64,000 nt of DNA, from positions 80,985 to 144,984 of the forward strand of contig MU839195.1 of assembly GCA_030685235.1 (NCBI GenBank), in the 5' to 3' direction. Of this stretch, positions 34,360 to 44,879 are shown in pieces. Source of the stretch: Copromyces sp. CBS 386.78. Its lineage: Eukaryota > Ascomycota > Sordariomycetes > Sordariales > Sordariaceae. The notes under the pieces were generated by a model. That model searched no databases. It saw only the letters and a program-made list of their open reading frames with translations, and was not told where the DNA came from. Every line of letters begins with the position of its first letter. The first letter of the stretch is position 1. The position numbers were made by a program, and so were the translations under genes.

Positions 34360-34980
34360 TCAACAATAAACCCCCTCAACATGCGGACAATAATGATACA
34401 ATCCCCACTCGACCTTGAAAGTCTTCCACTTCAACACATCCAAATAACATTCCATCCGTCCTTTACCCCCCACCTTGGCCTCCTTATCGATATCCTTTCC
34501 CCCATTTTTTATACCCCTGATCAAGTCCAGGATGATCATCAAGTCGTGGTTCCCGACCTTGGCCCAGCTTCCCTGGGGGTGCTGGCCCGACAGAACCGTT
34601 ATTCCAAAAGCGCACGTCATATAATGCGCAACTTCGTATTGGGCGCCGTTCCAATTGGGGAACTTCCACAGGACCCCGTTGGCCTGGACGTTGGCAAGCA
34701 TGGTGGTGCAGTCGCCCCATCGGGGGGAGATCCTGGAGGATTCGTCGACGGTGGAGGTGTAGTTTTTGCATTCCCAGTGGTCGCTGCGGGGGATGAGCGG
34801 GAGGGTGGGTTTGGTGGAGTTATACACAAGGTTGGTATTACTGCTGTTGTTGGTGGGAGCAATAGGGGAAAGTTCAAGATCGGTCGTGGGGAGCACAAGG
34901 GCGGTGGTCGTCGTTCCTGTGAATGCGAGCCCCAAGGCTAGTAGAGTGACTCGGAGGAAGAAGGTTGTGGTGGCCATCAT
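34360..34980 (-). CDS. Secreted Hce2/Ecp2-like six-cysteine protein, copy 1
   Basis: 206 residues, intronless. A hydrophobic signal peptide (about residues 1-28) precedes a Thr/Ser/Asn-rich stretch with N-glycosylation sequons. The conserved region runs from about residue 69 to the end. It has cysteines at 71, 91, 123, 178, 198 and 206 and the blocks HWECKNYT, WGDCTTML, MTCAFG, KVGNHDL and GGKGRMEC. This order of motifs matches the Hce2 domain (homologues of the Cladosporium fulvum Ecp2 effector), which is widespread in fungi, including non-pathogens. It is probably secreted. Copy 2 lies 729 bp upstream with the same cysteine spacing, so the pair arose by tandem duplication. The exact function is unknown. 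Confidence 0.8.
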   Translation of the reverse strand: MMATTTFFLRVTLLALGLAFTGTTTTALVLPTTDLELSPIAPTNNSSNTNLVYNSTKPTLPLIPRSDHWECKNYTSTVDESSRISPRWGDCTTMLANVQANGVLWKFPNWNGAQYEVAHYMTCAFGITVLSGQHPQGSWAKVGNHDLMIILDLIRGIKNGGKDIDKEAKVGGKGRMECYLDVLKWKTFKVEWGLYHYCPHVEGVYC

Positions 34981-35708
34981 TGTAATGGTTGAGTGAGTGT
35001 GTGTGAGTGAGTGAGTTGCTTGTGAAGCTTTTTGGGAACCTCAAGAGAGTATAGTATAAAATGTTAAGAACTTATACCTACTGCCTTCCGTACTTACACA
35101 TACATGGATTTCCTCCAACAGCCAGGGCAGGTTGCAATCCTGACTCGGATACGATGCATGACCGACCGCATGGTTCTCATTCTCCCTCGCCTTTGAAGGT
35201 CGGATTGTACCTAACAAAGGGCCTGCTGCAACATCAACCCATTACGCGGCTGGTTGGTTGTTTGTCATACATCAGGGTAGACGGGAGTATTCTTTGATGG
35301 CTGTAACAAAGCGCGAGTGGTTGGCTTAGGCTGGGTTGGGTACCTAGGTTCAAGGTTAGGTAGGTAATTGAGAAATCTCGGAGAAGTCCATGTGTTAAGA
35401 GTGAATTGTTCTGGGGTGTGATGATGCAAATAATATGTACATATTCTGAAAGGTCAAGACTAAAGAACTGCCCAGGCGACCTCCAGTTCAGTTGGGCCAG
35501 GTCCGAACATGAAATTTTGTATTTCTCAAAATCTCAAAAGTCGTGCCTTCCCAGTTCCCACCTTCCTCCTTCAACCCAACATCGCACTTACTCTTTACAA
35601 TTAAGAAGTACCAGCCCTTTCATTGAAAAACACCTAACTATTTCGCGAGAGGTGGAGATTGGGAGTCTCCGAATGCCTACCTACGTAGGGAACAGACAAA
35701 AAAATCCA
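34981..35708. other. Shared upstream region of Hce2-like copy 1
   Basis: Between the two Hce2-like genes. The part at about 35140-35340 resembles 36590-36800 upstream of copy 2: both have AATCCTGACTCGGA, CCTAACAAAGG, CGGCTGGTTGGTTGTTTGT and ATTCTTTGA-G in the same order. The duplication therefore included the promoter. GGTACCTAGG words occur here. No separate gene is seen. Confidence 0.65.
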
Positions 35709-36329
35709 TCATTCTCCCCAACGGTTAACACCATCTCGGTCATTAGTACAATACTGCCCATCCGGACAATAATAATACAGTCCCCAAACAACCTTGAACA
35801 GGTCGTTGTAAAGCACCCACTGATAACAGTCCATCTCCCCTTTGCTCCCCACCCTCGCATCCCACCTGACCTTCCTGATGCCATCTTTTTTATCCACAAA
35901 CACCTGGTTGGGGTCGTTCTTCTTCAGGATCATCTGCTCCGTCATCTCGACAATCTTGATCAGATCGATGTTCCCGACCTTGGTCAGGGTTCCCGCCCAC
36001 TGGTTCGGCGCCGTGTCCACGCCGATGGCGCACGTGTGGTACCAGGCGAGGCGCGTCTGCGTGCCCGACGAAAACGTCCATCTTCCCCCGTTGTGGATGT
36101 TGTGCCGTAGTGTGATGCAGTCTTGCCATATGGGGGATTTTGCAGAGGATTGGTCCGCGGTGTTCCTGTAATTCGTGCATTCCCAGTGGTTATGATCGCG
36201 GACGGTGAGGGTGGAGTTGAAGGGTTGGACCGGTGGGTCAGTGTCACCAGCGGGGAGAGCAGCAGTAGTGGTGGCTGTATGGGCTAGGAGGAGGGTGACG
36301 CGGAGGAGGGTTGTAATTGCAATGTTCAT
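35709..36329 (-). CDS. Secreted Hce2/Ecp2-like six-cysteine protein, copy 2
   Basis: 206 residues, intronless. A signal peptide lies at about residues 1-24 (Leu/Ala/Thr-rich). Cysteines are at 51, 71, 100, 168, 188 and 194, with blocks HWECTNYR, WQDCITL, HTCAIG, KVGNIDLI and GSKGEMDC. The first two Cys are 20 residues apart, as in copy 1, and the ends WGLYYYCPDGQYC and WGLYHYCPHVEGVYC correspond. Copy 2 has an extra 12-residue C-terminal tail and lacks the Thr-rich insert after the signal. The two proteins are far from identical, so the duplication is old or selection has been diversifying. The Hce2 assignment is by motif order. Confidence 0.78.
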   Translation of the reverse strand: MNIAITTLLRVTLLLAHTATTTAALPAGDTDPPVQPFNSTLTVRDHNHWECTNYRNTADQSSAKSPIWQDCITLRHNIHNGGRWTFSSGTQTRLAWYHTCAIGVDTAPNQWAGTLTKVGNIDLIKIVEMTEQMILKKNDPNQVFVDKKDGIRKVRWDARVGSKGEMDCYQWVLYNDLFKVVWGLYYYCPDGQYCTNDRDGVNRWGE

Positions 36330-37587
36330 CTCTGGTAGATGTAGGTAGTTGTGATGGTTGAGTGAAGGAGTGTGTTGGCCAAAGGGAAATGCTCTTGAGA
36401 AGGAAGAGAGTGGGAGTAAGTGCTGTAAGAAAACCGAATGGACCAGAACAGCTCGGGTACCTTAGTACCTCTAGGTACCTTTGTTGTAAGACAAAGATGA
36501 TGACTGGAACGTTGTGTCACGACACATTCGATAGTACCTTAGGTACCTACTATCAAAGATTCACAAACATGTTTGGATTCAACATGTTAAAATCCTGACT
36601 CGGAATCGGACACGAAAAGGGCATGCAACAGACATGGTCAGATGGCACCTAACAAAGGCGTACAGCAGATACCAAGTATGGAAGGGATTACACGGCTGGT
36701 TGGTTGTTTGTTCGTTGTTTTGTAACGCGGGGGACGTGGGTAGAACTAGAACGAAAAGATTCTTTGACGGGTTAACAAAGCGGCAACTCGTTGGCTTGAC
36801 CACACCATTGTACAAATGAGTACAGGTAGGTGATGCGTTCCAGTGTTTTCGCTGTTGAGGTTCATGTTGCCGTCCGGGACCCGATAACTTGGATGTTGGA
36901 TCTCCAGCAAAATATTCCGTGCCATCACTGTGGACATGATGCAAACCTCGAAGCAAGGGAGGCAACAATGCGGAAGACGGTTCAGGTACCAACGGGCACT
37001 AACCAGCCGTTCTAGGACGCGGGGAGGGGGAAGGGGGCCGTATCTGACGTCGTTGCTCGTTGGAGGCTATAGAAGTTACATATGTACGAAGGCTAAGGTA
37101 CCTAGGTACCTAGGTGAGCCAACAGTCAGCCATCTATTGCATCGCCTCTTACGGAAATGGAGCGAAGCGAGGTCCTCTCCACGGGAAAGTGCGAATGCCG
37201 TTCACATACCTACAAATACCGTACCTACCGACATGGAGAAGTCCGGGAAGTGTCAGTTCCAACCGTCCCGGCAAGCGGGAAGAGGGCCATCCATGTGTGA
37301 CGTTGAAGGCGAGATGATGGAACAGAATCTTAGCCAAGTGCATCAATCGCCAGCATAATCTCGAGCGAAGCGAGGTCCCCTCCCCGGATGGGGCCGCCGG
37401 AGGCATCATGACCTGATCGCTTCATCACTTCCATTCCATTCAATGCACAGGAACATCAAGATGTCCTTGGAACACAAGATTGACTGACATCAACACATTA
37501 AATCATTCAGCTACATACATAGAGGTAATCAACAATCATCACATGCAGCGAATACAGAACTATAATACACCCCTCCCTTCTTAGTCC
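36330..37587. other. Intergenic, repeated GGTACCT and GAGCGAAGCGAGG words
   Basis: Holds the promoter side of Hce2-like copy 2 and the 3' side of the 5'-nucleotidase. GGTACCT/AGGTACC words cluster at about 36456-36482, 36535-36550 and 37096-37116. GAGCGAAGCGAGGTCC occurs twice, at 37160-37175 and 37363-37378. Several open frames of 60-140 codons lack any supporting motif, and I do not call them genes. Confidence 0.5.
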
Positions 37588-39291
37588 TTACTCCTTTCCC
37601 CCCTTACAATTGTTACCCTTACCCTTCCCCCCGCACTTACTATAAGGCGCAATCCGTCCCTCAATCTGAACGTCCACGGGCGTCTGCTCCTTGATATACC
37701 TTACAAGAACCTCATCAAGCGTATCCAGCATCAACAAGTTATCAAACGGCTCCGAGAAGAAATTATCGCCTCCGCCAGCGACAAAGTCAATGGTGACGAC
37801 CTTGTACTGCTTCTTCATCTTCAGCTTCTTGCCGCCGATGGTGACGGCAGTCAGCGTGCCGACGCCGTTGTCGGGCGAGTTCTTGGGCTGGTACTCGATT
37901 TTGGTCCCGTGGGAGACTTGCAGGAAAGAAGTGACGGGTTTGCCGTTGGCCTTGTTCACGCGGGCGACGATGCCGGATAGGAGGTCCCAGACCTGTTGGC
38001 CCGAGAGAGTGACTTCCACGACGGCGTTGCCGAAGGGGAAGGCGGTGAGGACTTCGCCGCGGGTGACGGGGCCGGCGTCGATGGAGGCGCGGATACCGCC
38101 CGCGTTGGTGATGGCGAAGGCAGGGGCGACACCGTCAGTAGACGAGTTGAGGCGGTACTCGAGCATGGCGTCGCAGAGGACGTTGCCCATTGTGCATTCC
38201 TGAAATTGGCAGGTGGACTGGTCGAGCACAACGTTGGTGGTGCCGATTTCTTGCTTGGAGAACTCGTCAAAGGGAGCGCGCCACGCGTCGATCTGCGCCT
38301 GGAGAGCCTCGTCCTGCTTGGTCTCGTTGGTCAGGTGGATGGGGCCGCCGTGGTACTCGAGGATCTTGCCGTCGGCGTCGTAGGTGACGTCGATGTAGCC
38401 GAGGTACTCGCCCCAGCGGTAGGCGGTGACGATGAAGACCTCGTCGCCGTCCTTGTTCTTGACGATGGTGGGGTAAGGGCCCGCAGCGCCGGGCATGTCG
38501 CCAATGGGTGTGTGGCTGTGGCCGCCCATGATCAGGTAGAGGCCCGAGGTTTCCTTGGCGAGACGCTGGTCCTCGTCGTAGCCGATGTGGGTGATGGCGG
38601 CGATGCGCTTGATGGAGGTGGTGGAGCGGATGTGGTCGATGGTGTTCTGGACGGCCTGGACGGCGTCGGTGAACTTGGTGCCCGGGCCGGGCGAGGAGAT
38701 GGAGGGCACGGTCTCGGTGGTGACGCCGATGACGGCCAGGTCGTACTCCTCGTAGATGTGGTAGGGCTTGATGGTGCGGTTGAGACGGGCGTTGTCGGAG
38801 AAGACGTTGGCCGAGATGATGGGGAAGGTCAGGCTCTCGAGGAACTGACCGAGGACCTCGTCGCCCTTGTCCCACTCGTGGTTGCCCAGCGTCATGCCGT
38901 CGAAGCCCATCTGGTTGAGGGTCTCGGCAATCTTCTCGCCGCCGTAGTAGGAGAAGAACATGGTGCCCTGGAACTCATCGCCGACGTTGAGGAAGAGCGA
39001 GTCCTTGTGCTGAGGGCGGGTCTCGTCGATGACGGTCTTGACGCGGGCATAACCGCCGTAGCAGCCCTTGGCCGGGTTGGTGCAGTCGGTGCCGGAGGCG
39101 GAGAACTCATCGAGATGGGCGTGGACATCGTTGATGTGGTAGAAGGAGATGTTGTAGTTGCCGTTGTCGTCGATGAAACGCTTGGAGAGCTTGCGCTCGC
39201 TGATCAGGTGGTCCTGGGCCGAAGCCAACATGCCATGGCCGCCCAAGAGCAGGAGGCCGGCCGTCGAGAGGAGCTTGCCGAGAGACGCCAT
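37588..39291 (-). CDS. Secreted 5'-nucleotidase (metallophosphoesterase)
   Basis: 567 residues, intronless. The start is set at the Met at 39291, which opens a clear signal peptide (residues 1-25) followed by a Lys-Arg site; the frame is open 83 codons further upstream but that part is not signal-like. The N-terminal metallophosphoesterase domain has NDVHAH (54-59), GDEFQG (104-109), GNHEWD (136-141), THIGYDED (from 234) and GGHSHT (256-261), the metal ligands of the family. The C-terminal nucleotide-binding domain has TMGNVLCDAM, ITNAGGIRA, FPFGN and DFVAGGGDNFF. The protein hydrolyses nucleoside monophosphates, and perhaps nucleotide sugars, outside the cell to release phosphate and nucleosides. 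The tail is Gly/Lys-rich (from about 552) with no GPI signal visible. Two CACGTG sites lie upstream. Confidence 0.93.
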   Translation of the reverse strand: MASLGKLLSTAGLLLLGGHGMLASAQDHLISERKLSKRFIDDNGNYNISFYHINDVHAHLDEFSASGTDCTNPAKGCYGGYARVKTVIDETRPQHKDSLFLNVGDEFQGTMFFSYYGGEKIAETLNQMGFDGMTLGNHEWDKGDEVLGQFLESLTFPIISANVFSDNARLNRTIKPYHIYEEYDLAVIGVTTETVPSISSPGPGTKFTDAVQAVQNTIDHIRSTTSIKRIAAITHIGYDEDQRLAKETSGLYLIMGGHSHTPIGDMPGAAGPYPTIVKNKDGDEVFIVTAYRWGEYLGYIDVTYDADGKILEYHGGPIHLTNETKQDEALQAQIDAWRAPFDEFSKQEIGTTNVVLDQSTCQFQECTMGNVLCDAMLEYRLNSSTDGVAPAFAITNAGGIRASIDAGPVTRGEVLTAFPFGNAVVEVTLSGQQVWDLLSGIVARVNKANGKPVTSFLQVSHGTKIEYQPKNSPDNGVGTLTAVTIGGKKLKMKKQYKVVTIDFVAGGGDNFFSEPFDNLLMLDTLDEVLVRYIKEQTPVDVQIEGRIAPYSKCGGKGKGNNCKGGKE

Positions 39292-40614
39292 CGTGAATCG
39301 TTGACTCGGTGTTGTGACGGTAGGTCCAGATGGTCGTCCACGAGGGTGAGGAAAAGGAAAGGACGGGAACCAGACACGGACTGGACGGACTCGGTACAGT
39401 ACCACCATGTTGGACCAACGGCCACGCCCGGTTTTTATATTAACATGTAGAACATGGTGCCTTGCAGCACCAACACGAGGAAGGTATCCAATCTCATGTC
39501 GATCGGTGGCCACGCGGTCTTGGACCTGCGCTGGGCACATGCGTTAGCTCATCTTAAAGGGTGGTATTGGACGAGCAGGTGGGCGAACCTATTGGCTATC
39601 GCAGGCTTGCTCTGCAGCGTGGGAATCCCTGGGGGCGGGAACACCAAGGAATGTAACCACGCATGCAAGAGCGGGATTGGCTCACCACCTTCGGCTATCG
39701 GCAAAGCGTGGCTCGTGGCTTTATCACCTTCCCGGAATGTGCGGAATATCCCCGCCGACCGGGGGCCCCTATCGCCCGCTATTGGTTCTTATCCTCCTTC
39801 CGTCCTCAGTAAGCTTCAATCTTGCTGGAGGATGCCCTCAAGAAGAGGGATAGGTCGATGCTGATGTTGAATGTTGACATGGTGAGCATCGACACGTGGG
39901 CAGGCGGTTGTTTTGCCCTTTGTGGATTGATTATGAAAGATTGACCGACAAGGTAACGATGGGGCGGTAGTACAGAAAATACATCCTTGGTACGAAAGTT
40001 GGCTGGATTTCATATGTGCAAAGGTAGACAAAATTGTACGAATGGCCCTGGATTGATGCTAGAAGAAAGGAGAGAGCGGATGGAAGGTCTGGAGGTCTAG
40101 AAAGTGGTGCGGTCTGGGCAGGGCACGGTGGGCACGTGACCCAGTCTGCCTGCCGGACCCACCAACACCTGGTCCGTGAGTCGCTCAATCGCCATGTAAT
40201 TGGTGCGACACATGTTTCCTCTTGACCTGGCCAAGTGGTCAAGTAGGCATTGAAGTAGTTCTTTGTCGTGACATGCTCGATTCAATTCCTGTTCGTGACC
40301 TATTTTTGAAGCCATTCCGACTTCAATCTCAATACTCGCCTTGATACCTATGAGTGGCCTTTACCTTGCATTAGTACTTACTAGTCTCTCAAAAGACCAC
40401 ACAAGTATAGAAAGGTAAGAGCCTATACCTTAAACTTCTAGGGGCCTGAGAGACAGAAATCATTGTCTGGAAAGCAATTGCTGTTTTTCAGACAACGCTT
40501 ATATACTAAAATACCCTAACAGGGGCGACAAGCCTACTTATAGACGGCCCTGCAGTCAGAAGCAGAGGCAATATCTCAGGGCAATATAATACGTAATTGG
40601 TCAGTTTAATAAGG
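39292..40614. promoter_or_regulatory. Upstream region of the 5'-nucleotidase with two CACGTG sites
   Basis: CACGTG occurs at 39894-39899 (about 600 bp upstream of the start) and 40133-40138 (about 840 bp). CACGTG is the known core site of Pho4/NUC-1-type bHLH factors, which switch on phosphate-scavenging genes, so phosphate control is a fair inference. Other bHLH proteins use the same core. The plus-strand frame at 39454-39864 and others here have no supporting motif. From about 40370 the sequence grades into repeats, with a 7-bp stem TTGTCTG/CAGACAA at 40463-40495. Confidence 0.4.
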
Positions 40615-40669
40615 TTACGCCTAGCGGCGTAATTGCTATGCCCGCTAGCGCTTACGTACTAGCGGGCAT
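40615..40669. repeat. Two adjacent perfect inverted repeats at the island boundary
   Basis: TTACGCC/G GCGTAA with a 4-base loop (40615-40632) is followed by ATGCCCGCTAG/CTAGCGGGCAT with a 10-base loop (40638-40669). They sit exactly where normal sequence gives way to the AT-rich block and keep GC-rich arms. They may be the terminus of an unidentified repeat. Confidence 0.75.
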
Positions 40670-40689
40670 TAATATTATTAAGAAATTAC

Positions 40690-43330
40690 CCCTTTCGTAG
40701 AATATAATCCGTACATATAGAATAAAAAGTAAATTAAAAGAATTACCAACATATATTAAATATCTAAAGGCAGCGAAAATAATAGTGATAATTAACGGGG
40801 ATAATATAAATCCGATAAATAATAATAATAGGAGAATATTATTAAAGGCTACCGCCCCCGGCTATCCTTCAATTACTAGGAGTTTAATAATAGCGTTTAT
40901 AAAGTAGTAAAGTAAAGTACTTTCTATAATAACGGCGTTAAACTCTTAATTAATCTAATTGATTTAAATATACTTTCGGTCGAAAAAAAAAAGGGTAAAA
41001 CGGTATTTTAATAATTATAACCGAATAAAATAAAACGCTAAAGAAATTAGTATATTTTATATAACTAATACTTAAGGAAGGGAATTAGCGGAACTAATAT
41101 ATTCTATATAGTAGATATTTAGGGAAGGGAGCCGGTAGCCTTATAATTATTTAAAACGGATTAGGAGAAGGAAAGAAAAATTTAGAAAGGAAGGTAATTC
41201 TATAACAATAATATTAGTAATAGTATTAGTAGTAGTCTAATAATAATTATTTAGAATTTTACAGCGGGAATTAGGGTTGCTAGTAATAACAATAAGGGTG
41301 GCGTTAACCTATTCCCCGTTTTTAATTATATAGCGTTTAACGGCCGGCTCGAAAATTTTGCAAATAGCCTCCTTAATTATATTACTTTCAAAAATAATAT
41401 TCAAATTATAGAATTAAATAGTAAATTAATTATTAATTTTAAAAATAGTAAGTATAGCGACAGTATTAATAATTAATAATTAATAAACGACAAAGGAGGG
41501 ACTAAGAATATAAGGTAACGGTTAATAAATAATAAAAGAAGAAAGAATAAGAATATAGATTTAAATAATAGAATTAATATTAGTATTTTATATATAAATA
41601 ACTATATATTAAATACTCCTTCTATTACTACTTTAAATATTCCTTCTATTTACTAAATATTCCTTCTATTTACTACCTCCTTCCCTTTAATACTTCCTTC
41701 CCTTTACTACCTTATTACTATAAAACGTACCTTTTAAAGAATTTCGAATATAGTAAAACTAAGTAATATAAACGGGGGCTAATTACCTTTCAAACGTAGC
41801 GGTCTACTAATAGTATTTTTACGAAGTCTTCTACGAAGCCTTCTTAAATCTATACCTAATCTACTAAATCTAATTATACTACTTACTTTACTTCTACTTA
41901 ATATACTACTAGCTCTATTACCGGACGGCCTTCTATAAAGTCTATTACCAATTTTACTACTAGGAAGTCTACCACGGGGTCTACTACGCCCTCTACCCGG
42001 GGCCGGACCGCCGTTATCGAAATCGGAATTATCATCTAAAATATTACCGGAACCTTAGCCGACTGTACGTATACAATTAGAAGCCGGGGGGCTCTATTAA
42101 CGCCCGTACCCGCGTAGCGGCAATAACTATCCGGGAACCAATTACTAATTCTATTGTTTAATAATATCGAAAGTTCGATAACGATATATCTAATTAATTC
42201 TAATACGCAAGGCATCTAGCTCGAAGGTTTCTTCAAATATTATACTTTATAAAGTATATATACGAAAGATAACTATATAAAAATATTCTTCTTCTCGGCT
42301 CTAAATTTAGGCTTGTAACCGTTCTCCTTATTTAAATTAATTATAATACGCATTTCGTCAACGGGCTAGGCTAACCAAACTAAATTAAAATTAATATATT
42401 TTATATAATTAATACCTAGGAAAGCGAATTAGCGTAATAAACTTTAAAAAATATAAGGCGAACCTTCCCTAATAGTAAAGTAGAAAATATTCTTCTTTTC
42501 GGCTCTAAATTTAAATTTATAGCCGTTATAAATTTAGGGTTTGGGAATTACGGAAGTAAACTTTTATTAAACTTTCTTAAATTTCTAAATTTTATTATAA
42601 ACGACGGCGCTAATAGGTTTAAAGCTGAACGTAATATTATACTAAGAAATATTTATATTAATAAATTTAATAACCGGATATTAATTAACCGAGACTATAA
42701 TATAATTACCTTCGGTAACTAGTACGAAAGGTAAAGGTACTATTAAAATCGGCCTTAAAATAGGCGTATAGAAGGGGAGTATATTCTATATAATTAATAT
42801 TTAGGAAGGCGTATTAGGAAATATTTATATTAATAAATTTAGTAACCGGATATTAATTAACCAAAATTATAATATAATTACCTTCGGTATTAAAACCGGT
42901 ATAAGAGGTAAAAGTACTATTAAAATCGGCTTTAAAATAAGTACGTAGAAGGGGAATATATTCTATATAATTAATATTTAGGAAGGCGTATTAGGAAATA
43001 TTTATATTAGTAAATTTAGTAATTAAATATTAATTAACCGAAATTATAATATAATTACCCTCGGTATTAAAACTAGTATAATAATTAAAAGTATTACTAA
43101 CGTCGGCCTCGAAATAAATATATAAAAAATATATTTAATAATTAAATTAAATCCGGTTAGTATTATAGGGAAGTCGATACGTTTACTAATATATTTCTTA
43201 TTATTTAAAGAATAATAAAAATAACGAAGAAAATACTTAAATAGCAAAAAATTATTAAACGGAAAATATTAGCAAAAATAAAGAAAGGCTAAATATATTA
43301 AAGGTAAAGCGCTATTTATATTTAAATAAA
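40690..43330 (+). pseudogene. RIP-broken frame with Ser/Thr-rich part and a tandem 59-residue repeat
   Basis: A plus-strand frame runs from about 41830 to 43330 with stops of RIP type. It has a Ser/Thr-rich part (about 41830-42000), then two copies of an FFFSALNLxLQP block near 42280 and 42490. A 177-bp tandem unit follows, with copies starting at 42644 (5 bp shorter), 42816 and 42993. Each unit reads as 59 residues containing TxGxRGKSTIKIGFKI and FYIINIQEGVLGNIYI. A basic Lys/Gln-rich end follows. The region before 41830 is AT-rich with no clear frame, apart from a diverged FYITNTQ-like block near 41050. I do not recognise the protein. Confidence 0.45.
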
Positions 43331-43924
43331 GAGATTAATCGTATAATTATAATATAAATAAGTAAACGAAAAGTATAATATATATAATAAATAAATATAT
43401 TATAAGGGAATTGAGAAATTTAATTAATAAAAGAGAAAATAATAAATAATAAAAAGGAGAAAATTAGAAAAGAAAAGAAGAGAAGGAGAGGAAGAGGAAA
43501 AACGAAAATATAAAGAATATTTAAAATTAGGAAAAATTAAATAAATAAGGAGACGATAACGTAATAAAAAAAAGGAAGGAATATTTATATTAGCGAAGAA
43601 AGTATAATAAAAAAGGGTATATAATAATCCGTTAATTATTAACGAATAGAAATAATAAGTACGAACTTTCTTTATATAAAGTAAAAAGGATAATATATTT
43701 AATAAATACTTTCCTAATTAATTATAAATGAAAAGAAAAAGGATTAAAGTTAAGTCCGAAATAAATAGTAATTTCCGAAGATGTAAAATTAATATATAGA
43801 ATTACTATATAAAAATTAGGATAATTAATTTCTATAACGAAGTATAAAATACATTAAATAATATAAATTCAAATATAGTAATTAAATTAAAATAGAAAGC
43901 GAAATTATAAAAAGATATTAAACG

Positions 43925-44345
43925 CCGAAACTATAAAAATGCCGGTTACTAAAGTCGTAAAAATACTAGTTACTAAAGGTATAAAATTTACCGGTCGCTA
44001 AAGTTATAAAAATACGGGTAACCGAAATCGTAAAAATATACTAGTTATTAAAATTATAAAATTTATTAGTGACCGAAATTATAAAAAGATACCAATCGCC
44101 GAAATTATAAAATTTGCCGGTCGCCGAAATTATAAAGATACCGGTTACCGAAGTTGTGAAATTGCCAGTTATCGAAATTATAAAATTTGCCAGTAACCGA
44201 AGTCGTAAAGATGCCGGTTACCGAAATTATAAAAATGCCGGTTACCGAAATTATAAAGATGCCGGTTACCGAAGTTATAAAGATGCTGGTTACCGAAATT
44301 ATAAAGATGCCGGTTACCGAAATTATAAAGATGCCGGTTACCGAA
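43925..44345 (+). repeat. 24-bp minisatellite, about 17 units
   Basis: Units of the type ATGCCGGTTACCGAAATTAT run with period 24, best kept at 44200-44345 and increasingly RIP-mutated to the left. In plus-strand translation one frame gives an 8-residue repeat of the type EIIKMPVT, another NYKDAGYR. The period is a multiple of three, which suggests a coding origin, but neither frame has a known match. The open frame 44114-44473 results from the repeat. Confidence 0.85.
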
Positions 44346-44879
44346 GATTAGATATAGAGTATAAGGATATAGTAAGAATAAACGGAATAAGAAAATTAAT
44401 AGGATTAAGTTTTAAGAAAATTGTAAAGAGGAGGACGAGGAAATTGATAGCGTCTATTTGCCGTAATATTTAGGTATAATAAATTATAAAAGTAAATGAA
44501 GGAGGTTAATAATATTTGATTAAGAAGGTAAAATAAAAGGAAGAAAGAAATAGATATTATAAGTTACGAAAGTAAAGTAAAATAATAAGTTAAAAAGTAT
44601 ATTATAAGTAAACGGGACGAATAAAAGGGAGTCGTAAGAAAAAATATTTAAATTATAATTTAAATATTAATAGGATAAAATAATAATATAATGAAAATCC
44701 CGAAATAAATAATTATAAATATAATTAACGTATAATCTATATATATTATTAAACTAATTTACAATTTTAGGTTCGTAATAAGCTTATAATTTTACGAATT
44801 TATAAATATATTTATATTAATAGATAGCGAATTAGATAGGAAATTCTCAAGGATAGGACTAGAATTACCAAAGTTAGTA

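Noticed and set aside
35406..36180. Plus-strand frames of 109-234 codons opposite Hce2-like copy 2
   Set aside because: They are antisense shadows of a gene with a signal peptide and conserved cysteines on the minus strand.
37996..39450. 484-codon plus-strand open frame antisense to the 5'-nucleotidase
   Set aside because: It is the Gly/Val/Asp-rich complement of a GC-biased coding sequence whose minus strand has all family motifs, and it has no domain of its own.
39292..39540. N-terminal extension of 83 codons on the 5'-nucleotidase
   Set aside because: A typical signal peptide starts at the Met at 39291; the extension is Arg/Pro-rich and unlike the family.
43925..44345. CRISPR-like array of 24-bp repeats
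   Set aside because: Units are contiguous with no unique spacers, and the genome is fungal; this is a minisatellite.
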